Source: Chromobotia macracanthus (lineage: Eukaryota; Chordata; Actinopteri; Cypriniformes; Botiidae). From it: DNA of 64,000 nucleotides. The position numbers and the translations under genes were made by a program. The DNA lies in the NCBI GenBank assembly GCA_036877525.1, contig JAZGTH010000019.1, positions 8,354,001-8,418,000 on the forward strand, read 5' to 3'. Positions 1 through 11,393 of the stretch are shown here, in pieces. Within the stretch, counting starts at the first letter, position 1. Every line of letters begins with the position of its first letter. Below the pieces are notes generated by a model, which ran no database searches, was not told the origin of the DNA, and worked only from the letters and a program-made list of their open reading frames with translations.

Positions 1-1995
1 GAAACATTAACATCATTAACATTAACATGAAACATTAACATTAACATGAAACATTAACATCATTAACATTAACATTAACATTAACATGAAACATTAACAT
101 GAAACATTAACATGAAATATTAACATGAAACATTAACATTAACATGAAACATTAACATTAACATGAAACATTAACATCATTAACATTAACATGAAACATT
201 AACATGAAACATTAACATTAACATTAACATGAAACATGAAACATTAACATTAACATGAAACATTAACATTAACATTAACATGAAACATTAACATTAACAT
301 TAACATGAAATATTAACATGAAACATTAACATTAACATGAAACATTAACATGAAACATTAACATGAAACATTAACATGAAACATTAACATTAACATGAAA
401 TATTAACATCATTAACATTAACATGAAACATTAACATCATTAACATTAACATTAACATGAAACATTAACATGAAACATTAACATGAAACATTAACATTAA
501 CATGAAACATTAACATGAAACATTAACATGAAACATTAACATTAACATGAAACATTAACATGAAATATTAACATCATTAACATTAACATTAACATGAAAC
601 ATTAACATGAAACATTAACATTAACATGAAACATTAACATCATTAACATTAACATGAAACATGAAACATTAACATTAACATTAACATGAAACATTAACAT
701 GAAACATTAACATGAAACATTAACATTAACATGAAACATTAACATGAAACATTAACATGAAACATTAACATTAACATGAAACATTAAACATTAACATGAA
801 ACATTAACATGAAACATTAACATTAACATGAAACATTAACATTAACATTAACATTAACATTAACATTAACATTAACATTAACATTAACATTAACATTAAC
901 ATTAACATTAACATGAAACATTAACATGAAACATTAACATTAACATGAAACATTAACATGAAACATTAACATTAACATGAAACATTAACATTAACATTAA
1001 CATGAAACATTAACATTAACATGAAACATTAACATGAAACATTAACATGAAACATTAACATTAACATGAAACATTAACATGAAACATTAACATGAAACAT
1101 TAACATTAACATTAACATTACATTAACATTAACATTAACATTAACATGAAACATTAACATGAAACATTAACATGAAACATTAACATTAACATTAACATTA
1201 ACATTAACATTAACATTAACATTAACATGAAACATTAACATTAACATTAACATTAACATTAACATTAACATTAACATTAAACATTAACATGAAACATTAA
1301 CATAAACATTAACATGAAACATTAACATTAACATGAAACATTAACATGAAACATTAACATGAAACATTAACATGAAACATTAACATTAACATGAAACATT
1401 AACATTAACATTAACATTAACATTAACATTAACATTAACATGAAACATTAACATTAACATGAAACATTAACATTAACATTAACATTAACATTAACATTAA
1501 CATTAACATTAACATTAACATGAAACATTAACATTAACATTAACATTAACATTAACATTAACATTAACATTAACATGAAACATTAACATTAACATTAACA
1601 TTAACATTAACATTAACATTAACATGAAACATTAAACATTAACATGAAACATTAACATGAAACATTAACATTAACATGAAACATTAACATGAAACATTAA
1701 CATTAACATTAACATTAACATTAACATTAACATGAAACATTAACATTAACATGAAACATTAACATGAAACATTAACATTAACATTAACATGAAACATTAA
1801 CATGAAACATTAACATTAACATTAACATTAACATGAAACATTAACATGAAACATTAACATGAAACATTAACATTAACATGAAACATTAACATCATTAACA
1901 TTAACATTAACATGAAACATTAACATGAAACATTAACATGAAACATTAACATTAACATTAACATGAAACATTAACATTAACATTAACATTAACAT
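1..1995. repeat. ATTAAC/ATGAAAC satellite array
   Basis: Nearly 2 kb consists only of the hexamer ATTAAC interspersed with the heptamer ATGAAAC and occasional ATCATTAAC or ATGAAAT variants. It stops abruptly near 1995 before ordinary GC-richer sequence. The left end is not in the window, so total length is unknown. Runs of pure hexamer (for example about 840-912) alternate with mixed hexamer/heptamer stretches, which suggests slippage and unequal exchange. It is not the vertebrate telomere repeat. Confidence 0.97.
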
Positions 1996-2885
1996 TAACA
2001 TTAACTCTACAGAGGCGCGCCTTCATTTGAGACCGCCCCTTTAAGAGAGGCGCGTGCTGTGAGAAAGTTCCAGAGCGGTCACGCGCACGCGCACGCGCAC
2101 AACATTACTGCTGCATGAAGAAAAGTTCATCAACAAGCGGAGAAGTGAAAGTGTTTATACGGCCCACAGCTGTACAACACGTACATATGTGTTTACATTA
2201 ACAAAACTACAAAACTGTGTCCGAATTGTGTTTAACTTTGTTAAGTATTTCTAGGATTTGTATTTAGTGAGTTTTGTGCCCTTTTTATTCACAACACGAG
2301 ATACGTGAGTGTTTATTTTTTGCCATCTTTCTTCATATGAAGAATGTATGTGATATTTTAAAACACTTACATGTAGAAAACATTCGTGTTTAATTTATTT
2401 TAAGTAATATAAGTATTTTAAATGAGTTGTGACACACTGTAATGTGAATCCATGGACCTCCTTTAGTTTTTAGGTTGTGCTTTTGGCTGTCTGCAGAGCT
2501 GCTGTTAGTTGTGTTTTTAATGTGACATTAAATGGTTGTTTTGCAGGTTCATAAACAGGGCTTAACTTATCTGAAAGCTATAAGAAGATATTTTTGTTTT
2601 AAAGATATTTCGTATGTTTATATGTATATGCTAGATTTCAGTACCCACATGTAGCTCTATTTAAAGAGTGTATTATGCGCAAAAGTTTGTTGATTATTTT
2701 TATTAAAACCGGGAAGTTATTATGAAGGCAGCAGCTGGTCAGACTACAAATATATGTGATATGTAAAGATATCCAGATGCATGATGCATGGTGGTTGTGT
2801 TTTGTGCTCTTTGTATGTGAATGGATGTGACTTTCTTATTCATTCCGTATGTTTGTATTTTCAAGCCCAATAGCTGTTTCTTTCT
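1996..2885 (+). promoter_or_regulatory. Probable promoter and 5' UTR region of NLR gene 1
   Basis: Right after the satellite the DNA becomes GC-rich for about 110 bases (GGCGCGCC near 2014, GCGCGTGC near 2050, an alternating CACGCG run at 2080-2100). It then turns AT-rich with no coding exon until 2886. A non-coding first exon around 2110-2300 with a donor at ATACGTGAGT is possible. No TATA box is convincing. The promoter role is inferred from the GC island lying upstream of the first coding exon. Confidence 0.35.
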
Positions 2886-5800
2886 ATGGAGGACAAGATG
2901 AAGAGAAGCACTGCATCTAACATGAATCTCTCTGAGGAGAGAGAGGAGGAGGAGGAGGAGGAGGAGGAACCTTCTCCAGAGCTCAGAACCAGCAAGAGCA
3001 GGTCCGTGATGCTGGATCCACAGAGGCATTTGTTTGACATCAAATGAATAAATTATGGATAGTTATAGTATGTATGTCACTTAGAGTGACATACCTACTA
3101 TAACTGAAAAACATTAAAAGAAGAGAAAGAATGAGGTCTGTAAAATATCTAAGAAATAACTAAGTCAAAATATGTAGGAACTTTTTTATAAAAATTACAT
3201 TTAGGATTCAGTGTCCTCAAAATGAATCTGCTCAGCATCTTCGTACATCAGTGACTTTGGAGTTATAATGACTGTCTGTCTGTACATTATTATATATACA
3301 TATATAATACTGTCTGTATATTATTCCATGGTCCACATTACACGGTCCACATTATTCCCGTCTTTTCACTGTTAACAGGAAAAGGAGATCTTCAGAAGCC
3401 AGCTGTGTTTCTATAAAGAGTAACACATCAATTCAAATTCCCCCTCATCTCAGTGCTGGAGCAGTGACCGCTGACCCTTTGTGAGATCATTAATTTTTGA
3501 CATGAATGATGATTAATAATGAAATAAAGGGTATATAATGAATGTTATGTATATATGTATAAAACTTAGGGACCTCAAAATGATACATTGAATAGTGCTT
3601 GAATGAGTAATTCATGTTCTGCACCCAGGTGCCTGCAGTCTACTTCAATAGTACAGTATGTAAATACAGCATCTTAGAATTCTGTTTGTAATCAGGAAAC
3701 CAATTATTATTTTGATATTTACATTAGTTTATTTCTGAACATTTTCTTTCTTCGTTATTTTTGCAGTTTGGATAGAAATGATCAGACTGCAGACCTGCAG
3801 CAGGATTCTCACCAACCAGTGGATGATGTTCTGCAGAGAGTCAAAGACCAACACAAAACCAGCATGAAGACCAAGTATGAGAGTTTATTTGAGGGAATCA
3901 AACTACAAGAGAATCAAACCCTCCTGAAGAAGATTTACACACAGCTGTACATCATAGAGGGAGAGAGTGAAGGAGTGAATGAAGAACATGAGGTTTTACA
4001 CATGGAGAAAAACCCCAGAACACAACACTTACAAGACACTCCAATCTACTGTAATGACATCTTTAAACCCTTATCTGCACCAGGATGTGAGGAGAAGAGA
4101 AGAGAGAGGAAAGATAAAATCAAGACTGTTCTTACTAAAGGCATCGCTGGAATTGGAAAAACCGTCTCTGTGCAGAAGTTCATTCTGGACTGGGCTGAGG
4201 GAACAGCAAATCAGGATGTAGATTTCATGTTTGTGCTTCCATTTCGAGAGCTGAACTTGATTAAAGATGATCAGTACAGTCTTCACAAACTTCTGCTTGA
4301 CTTTCATCCTGAACTTCAAGATCTGGACTCACAGATTTATGATGAGTGTAAAATTGTGTTCATCTTTGATGGTCTGGATGAAACCAGATGTACACTGATG
4401 TTTTCAGACAGTGAGAAAGTTTCTGATGTGACTGAGACTTCATCAGTGGGTGTGTTGATGTCAAACCTCATCAAAGGAGATCTGCTTCCCTCTGCTCTCA
4501 TCTGGATCACCTCCAGACCAGCAGCAGCCAATCAGATCCCTTCTAAATACATCAACCGTGTGACAGAAATCCAGGGATTCAGTGACCCTCAGAAGCAGGA
4601 ATATTTCAGGAAGAGAATCAGTGATGAGCATCAAGCCAGCAAAATCATCTCGCACATTAGAAGATCAAGAAGCCTCCACATCATGTGTCACATACCAGTC
4701 TTCTGTTGGATCTCATCCACTGTGCTTCAAAACATCCTGAAACAAGATGACAGTGCAGAAATCCCTAAAACTCTGACAGAAATGTACATCCACTTCCTGC
4801 TCATTCAGATAAATGTGAAGAACCAGAAATATGATGAGAGAAATCCAGAGAAACTCCTGCAGTCCAACAGAGAAGTGATTGTGAAACTGTCTGAACTGGC
4901 TTTCAAACAGCTGATGAAGGGCAATGTGATGTTCTATGAGGAGGACCTGAGAGAGTGTGGGATAGACATCACTGATGCCTCAGTGTATTCTGGGATCTGC
5001 ACTGAGATCTTTAAGGAGGAATCTGTGATCCATCAGAGGAAAATCTACTGTTTCATACATCTGAGCTTTCAGGAGTTTCTGGCTGCATTTTATGTGTTTC
5101 ACTACCATGTAAATACAACAATGGAGGCCCTGATGAATTTTGCTTCAGTACAGAAATTGCTTCAAGGTGCAGTAGATGATGCCCTGCAGAGTGAATCTGG
5201 ACACCTGGATCTTTTCCTGCGATTCCTGCTGGGCATCTCACTGGAGTCCAATCAGAGACTCTTACAGGATCTCCTGACACACACAGTGGACACCTCAGAA
5301 ACCATCAAGAAAGTCTTAAAACACATTAAAGCCAACATTAAAAGCATGAAAAATACTTCTGAGCACATCTCCACTGAAAGATCCATCAACCTGTTCCTCT
5401 GTCTGCTTGAACTGAATGATCAGACTCTGTACAGAGAGATTCAGGAGTTTGTGAGATCAGACCAACACTCAGAGAATAAACTCTCTGCTGCTCACTGCTC
5501 AGCAATAGCCTACATGCTTCAGATGTCAGAGGAGGTTCTGGATGAGCTGGACCTGAAGAAATACAACACAACAGAGGAGGGTAGAAGAAGACTCATACCA
5601 GCTGTCATCAGCTGCACAAGAGCTCTGTGAGTGTTTAACAGCTGTATTGGTTATGTGAGAGTTATGAATAACTAGGAATTGAATGAGTCAGTATAAATGT
5701 GAACTGAAAATTGTTTCACTCACTTTCAGACTTGCTGACTGTAATCTCACTAGTCAGTGTTGTGAAACTGTGGCTTCAGCTCTTCAATCCTCAAACTGTC

Positions 5801-7779
5801 CTCTGAGAGAGCTGGACCTGAGTAACAATGACCTGCAGGATTCAGGAGTAAAGCTGATCTCTGGTGCTCTGAAGAGTCACAACTGTAAACTTCACATACT
5901 GAGGTGAGTAGGAAGAGTGGAAAATAAACACCCACCAGCAGGCAAATGTGAATGTGAATTTTGTTGTGGGCAAAATCTCAGAATGACTGACATGATACAC
6001 TTTACGTACTACTTATTCTAAATAAAACTACTGATTACATCAAAAGAAATCTTGTGTGTGTGTGTCTGATTTGCTGTCTGTTCAGCTGGTCAGTTTTCAC
6101 TTTCTTCATTTTAGAGTCACAGAGAAGTTTGCAAAAGGAACTCTGATAATCTCGGGTCCCAGTGTAAGGTTTCATATTTCTTCCTCTGTAGGTTATCAGG
6201 CTGTATGGTGACAGAGAAAGGCTGTTGTCATCTGGCTTCAGCTCTGAGTTCAAACCCCTCACACCTGAGAGAGCTGGATCTGAGCTACAATCACCCAGGA
6301 CACTCAGGAGTCCAGCTGCTGTCTGAGAGACTCAACCATCCAAACTGCTCACTGGAGACACTCAAGTAAGTTTGAATGTATTTGTACACTTTAATTTGTG
6401 TGTGTGAGCGTGCGTGGTGCAATCATCAAAGTGCGTGTGTGAGTGCTTGTTGTGTGAGTGATTTTTGCATTTAATTTTGGATTGAATGTGGACAATTGTA
6501 GGCTCTCAATTTTGAAATACTCCTCAGTGGTCGCCAACCCATCTATCACGATCGACTGATAGATCTGTGAGACTTTTCTTGTTGATTCCAAAAATAATAT
6601 AAAAATAAATACACAAATACATTTTGCCTGATTAATATTCAGTTTTGCAAGTGCATCTCACACTTTCTCTTGATCTAGCTGTTGTGTTTATTTTTCAGTA
6701 TGGCTGCATTTATAATGTCCTAAAGGGGCATTCACACTATGAATGATAATGATAACTATACAGATACAGTTTTAAAAATCATTCTAAATGGAATGGAATG
6801 GTATAGTCCACATCACAGCTACAGACAGCATACAAACCCTGCAAAGATACATTAGTAACATGCACTAATAAAATGCTAATCAACCATTTATTTCTTTCTC
6901 TAGTTTGGATTATGGAGAAGATTTTTGGATCACTCCAGGTTTGAGAAAATGTAAGTCCTGTCCTTTACATGTCTTCTCATACAGAGTTTGAATCTTTAAG
7001 GGTTCAAGCAGTAAAGTGAACTGTGCTGATTTTGGGTTTTCCTGGATACACATGCTGTGAATTATTAAATCACCAGATATAATTCAGCTGCATATAAATT
7101 CAGTTGTATGTAGTGTATTCAGTGTAATGCAGCTGCATCCACAAGATTTTAAACTAGTTCCTGTGGTCACTCACCTTCTCCTTGTATTGCCACAACATTT
7201 GATATTATTTAAACTTTCTTGTGTTCAGATGCCTGTGATCTCACACTGGATCCAAACACAGTGAACACCCATCTTGTTCTGTCTGAGGAGAACAGAAAGG
7301 TCACATATGTGAAAGAACCTCAGCTGTATCCTGATCATCCAGAGAGATTTACACATTGTGAACAGGTTCTGTCTAAAGAGAGTTTCTCTGGACGCTGTTA
7401 CTGGGAGACTGAATTGAGCGGCAAGAGTTATATAGGAATAACATATAAGGGAATCAGCAGGGATGGAGGAAAACTCAGCAGGTTTGGATGCAATGAAATG
7501 TCCTGGTGTCTGTTTTGTGTTCCGGACAGATACAGTGCTTGGCACAATAATTTAAACAGAGACATAGCTGCCCCTTCACCTCACTCTAAGAGAGTAGGAG
7601 TGTATCTGGACTGGTCGGCCGGCACTCTGTCCTTCTACAGCGTCTCTGACACACACACACTCACACACTTACACACATTCAACACCACATTCACTGAACC
7701 CCTCTATGCTGGAGTCAGAGTTTATGACTGCTCAGTGTTGCTGTGTCAGATTGAAAAACCTCCTGTGAAAAACATCTGA
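2886..7779 (+). CDS. NLR gene 1: FISNA-NACHT-LRR-B30.2 receptor (fish NLRC3-like)
   Basis: Predicted cytosolic pattern-recognition receptor of the fish-expanded NLR family. Seven coding exons fit: 2886-3001, 3379-3480, 3767-5626, 5730-5903, 6192-6365, 6904-6950, 7229-7779. All have AG/GT borders and compatible phases (3024 nt, 1007 aa). The N-terminus has a nine-Glu run, then one SCVS-type module (KRRSSEASCVSIKS). The large exon carries FISNA (from about residue 90), Walker A GIAGIGKT (about 198), Walker B KIVFIFDGLDE (about 268) and the WITSRP sensor motif. Two 174-nt exons each encode one leucine-rich repeat (RELDLSNNDL, RELDLSYNH). A 47-nt linker and a PRY-SPRY (B30.2) exon follow. The start is the first ATG after a plausible acceptor at 2873; the first donor, GTCCGT, is non-canonical at +3. 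The large exon is almost identical to that of NLR gene 2. The exact ligand is unknown. Confidence 0.88.
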
Positions 7780-7789
7780 GGGTGTAACT

Positions 7790-8540
7790 CAGTTTTGTAC
7801 CGTGCCACAGCACGACTGTGAGAGTACACCTGCTGGGCATGTGTGAGTACATCCTGACACATCACAGATATTTTATATCCCATAATGTGAGTACATCCTG
7901 ACACATCACAGATATTTTATATCCCGTAATGTGAGTACATCCTGACACATCACAGATATTTTATATCCCGTAATGTGAGTACATCCTGACACATCACAGA
8001 TATTTTATATCCCGTAATGTGAGTACATCCTGACACATCACAGATATTTTATATCCCGTAATGTGAGTACATCCTGACACATCACAGATATTTTATATCC
8101 CGTAATGTGAGTACATCCTGACACATCACAGATATTTTATATCCCGTAATGTGAGTACATCCTGACACATCACAGATATTTTATATCCCGTAATGTGAGT
8201 ACATCCTGACACATCACAGATATTTTATATCCCATAATGTGAGTACATCCTGACACATCACAGGTGTTTTGACCAGGGTTAAAAAATTAGGGTTTAAAAA
8301 GATGTTAACCCAGGCTAGTGTGTAAAAAGGGAGTGTATGTAGGACCTCTTGTTTTTTTTCTTGTGGATTATATCTATCATCAATATATGTCTACATATAA
8401 TATATTGGGTGATTGTTTGCACGACACTTGTTTGAGAATGTTCCTGTATCATGTAATTTATGTCCTTCAAATTGACATAAGCTACAGTATAATGCGTTTG
8501 TTGTGTAGTTTGTTGCAAGTACACTTCACTTAATAAAATA
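7790..8540 (+). repeat. 3' UTR of NLR gene 1 with a 44-bp minisatellite
   Basis: About nine to ten head-to-tail copies of a 44-bp unit containing GTGAGTACATCCTGACACAT fill roughly 7842-8265. Most copies are identical; the first and last carry CCCATAAT instead of CCCGTAAT. The array begins about 60 bases after the stop codon. A polyadenylation signal AATAAA lies at 8532-8537, so the array is probably transcribed in the 3' UTR. Each unit contains GTGAGT, which matches a splice-donor consensus. Confidence 0.85.
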
Positions 8541-9356
8541 AGTACATTGCTGAGTGTTTTATCTGTGTGTTGTATTTTGTTTAGATTGATAATTATCATT
8601 ATCTTTATGTGTATGACTGTTACTCTGCTTCTGAATTAGCAGAACTTGCACGCAGCCACTACAGAACTCTTCACAAGACTAGAGATTTTGGGAAAGTGAC
8701 AGCAATAAAACAACAGTTACATTGAAATGTTTTCAACAAAGAATGGATCGACTTCTGTCAGCTTGTTGAACATTTTTATTTGGATATTTTCACCATATGA
8801 TGCAGAAGCAGCAGGAGTGTCAGTGTGACAATGTTTTCATGGTAACCAGATACAGTGTGAATGAAACTAGAGTGAAAACATGCAGTGCAGTAAACAGTCT
8901 CTCTTTCTGCACGATATCATGACAAATGTATACATTCAATTTCAAGGCAAAAATAAAACAAATGGTAAGCAGATATCTGTATTCATTCCAATATCATCGG
9001 CAGAGAGCGACATTAATTCACAACATAAATTGCAATGAGAATGTAATTACACTAAATGAAACTGAATTCTGTATTAACAGTAGAGCGCTAACACTGACGT
9101 CATACCGGATGTACGCGAATGCGATGACGTGTGGAGTTTCACATCCTGTGTGTACAGACAGGCCTGCGTCGATACGCGACTGTGATCTCTGTTTACATTC
9201 ACACCTGTCGTGTTCAGCATTAGAGACACGATCAAATCATTTTACCTTCATACTGGATTGAGTCATCGAGACCAGGTGAGCAGAAACGAGAGTGAAAGAA
9301 GAGACGAGACGCGTTTCCAGACTCGTACTGAGTCCAGAATCCTTCATACTGCAGTG
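8541..9356 (+). promoter_or_regulatory. Intergenic region with CRE and probable promoter of NLR gene 2
   Basis: No exon is recognisable here. A perfect palindromic cAMP-response element TGACGTCA lies at 9095-9102, with a second half-site (GATGACGTG) near 9122. Several CpGs follow up to about 9190. A possible non-coding exon ends near 9274 at ACCAGGTGAGC. The minisatellite at 9357 would then lie inside the 5' intron of NLR gene 2. The motifs are visible; the promoter role is inferred. Confidence 0.4.
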
Positions 9357-10922
9357 AAGATATATAACAACAACAACAGTGAAGATATATAACAACAACA
9401 ACAGTGAAGATATATAACAACACAACAACAGTGAAGATATATAACAACAACAGTGAAGATATATAACAACAACAACAACAGTGAAGATATATAACAACAA
9501 CAGTGAAGATATATAACAACAACAACAACAGTGAAGATATATAACAACAACAACAGTGAAGATATATAACAACAACAACAGTGAAGATATATAACAACAA
9601 CAACAGTGAAGATATATAAAAAAAATAAATATTAACAATAACAACAGTGAAGATATATAACAACAAAAAGTGAAGATATATAACAACAAAGTGAAGATAT
9701 ATAACAAACAACAGTGAAGATATATAACAACAACAACAGTGAAGATATATAACAACAACAGTGAAGATATATAACAACAACAACAACATAAGATATATAA
9801 CAACAACATGAAGATATATAACAACAACAGTGAAGATATATAACAACAACAACAGTGAAGATATATAAAACAACAACAGTGAAGATATATAACAACAACA
9901 GGAAGATATATAACAACAAACATGAAGATATATAACAAAACAACATGAAGATATATAACAAACAACAACAGTAAGATATATAACAACAACAACAGTGAAG
10001 ATATATAACAACAACAACAGTGAAGATATATAACAATAAATATAACAACAGTGAAGATATATAACAACAACAACAGTGAAGATATATAACAACAACAACA
10101 GTGAAGATATATAACAACAACAACAGTGAAGATATATAACAACAACAGTGAAGATATATAACAACAACAACAACAGTGAAGATATATAACAACAACAGTG
10201 AAGATATATAACAACAACAACAACAGTGAAGATATATAACAACAACAACAGTGAAGATATATAACAACAACAACAGTGAAGATATATAACAACAACAACA
10301 GTGAAGATATATAACAACAACAACAGTGAAGATATATAACAACAACAACAGTGAAGATATATAACAACAACAACAGTGAAGATATATAACAACAACAACA
10401 GTGAAGATATATAACAACAACAACAACAGTGAAGATATATAACAACAACAACAGTGAAGATATATAACAACAACAGTGAAGATATATAACAACAACAGTG
10501 AAGATATATAACAACAACAACAGTGAAGATATATAACAACAACAACAGTGAAGATATATAACAACAACAGTGAAGATATATAACAACAACAACAGTGAAG
10601 ATATATAACAACAACAACAGTGAAGATATATAACAACAACAACAGTGAAGATATATAACAACAACAACAGTGAAGATATATAACAACAACAACAACAACA
10701 GTGAAGATATATAACAACAACAACAACAGTGAAGATATATAACAACAACAACAGTGAAGATATATAACAACAACAGTGAAGATATATAACAACAACAACA
10801 GTGAAGATATATAACAACAACAACAGTGAAGATATATAACAACAACAACAGTGAAGATATATAACAACAACAGTAAAGATATATAACAACAACAACAACA
10901 GTGAAGATATATAACAACAATC
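9357..10922. repeat. GTGAAGATATATAAC(AAC)n minisatellite
   Basis: About 65 copies of a unit GTGAAGATATATAAC followed by one to five AAC triplets (total unit about 20-30 bp). Point variants cluster at 9600-10050, where the flanking repeats are less regular. Because the unit lacks stop codons on the minus strand, long artificial open frames appear there, rich in Leu, Val, Tyr and Ile. They are not genes. The array sits between the probable promoter and the first coding exon of NLR gene 2. Confidence 0.95.
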
Positions 10923-11393
10923 TGATCCATTCGTGTTCCTGCGCTTCTTTACAGCGGATCATTCAGTCCGATATCCAGTGGTGGGTTGTATAAACTACTG
11001 AGACTAGTTTTACAAGTTAGTCATAAGAGTTATTTCTTAAAGACTGATCATAACATTTCAATGTCAGTAACATAAGGTAGCTTGGTCTATCTTGAATCCA
11101 AAAAGTGAGACTTGGCCTTAACTAATAGCTAGTTGGTTGGTCTAGTTGTTAAGACAGTCTTAACGTAGCAGTTGCCCTCAGATGTGTGACATTGTTGTTT
11201 ATCAGGACAGTATTTAACTTAAGAAACTTACCTTGTGTTCTGGATTGTTTGAGAGTTTTTGTTACATTTTATTGTCTTATGTTTGCTTATTTTACAATTC
11301 TGAGAGATTTCTGTTTGAATGTGTGTCTTTAACTTTGTGCTTCCACATCAAGGCCTTGATTCAGAAAGAAGAACTCAACTCCAGCCCCCCACA
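10923..11393. other. Unique sequence between minisatellite and NLR gene 2
   Basis: No gene or repeat is recognised. The stretch probably holds intronic sequence. A possible acceptor CACATCAAG at 11345-11353 precedes the 5' UTR part of the first coding exon. Confidence 0.3.

Noticed and set aside
1..1995. Interstitial telomere
   Set aside because: The unit is ATTAAC/ATGAAAC, not TTAGGG, and contains no G-rich telomeric variant.
4071..5571. Antisense frames within the NACHT exons (also in genes 2 and 3)
   Set aside because: They are shadows of the strongly conserved coding strand and repeat in each NLR copy.
9232..10962. Minus-strand open frames of up to 576 codons, rich in Leu, Val, Tyr and Ile
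   Set aside because: They are translations of the AAC/GATATATAAC minisatellite, which lacks minus-strand stop codons in several frames. There is no domain and all overlapping frames look alike.
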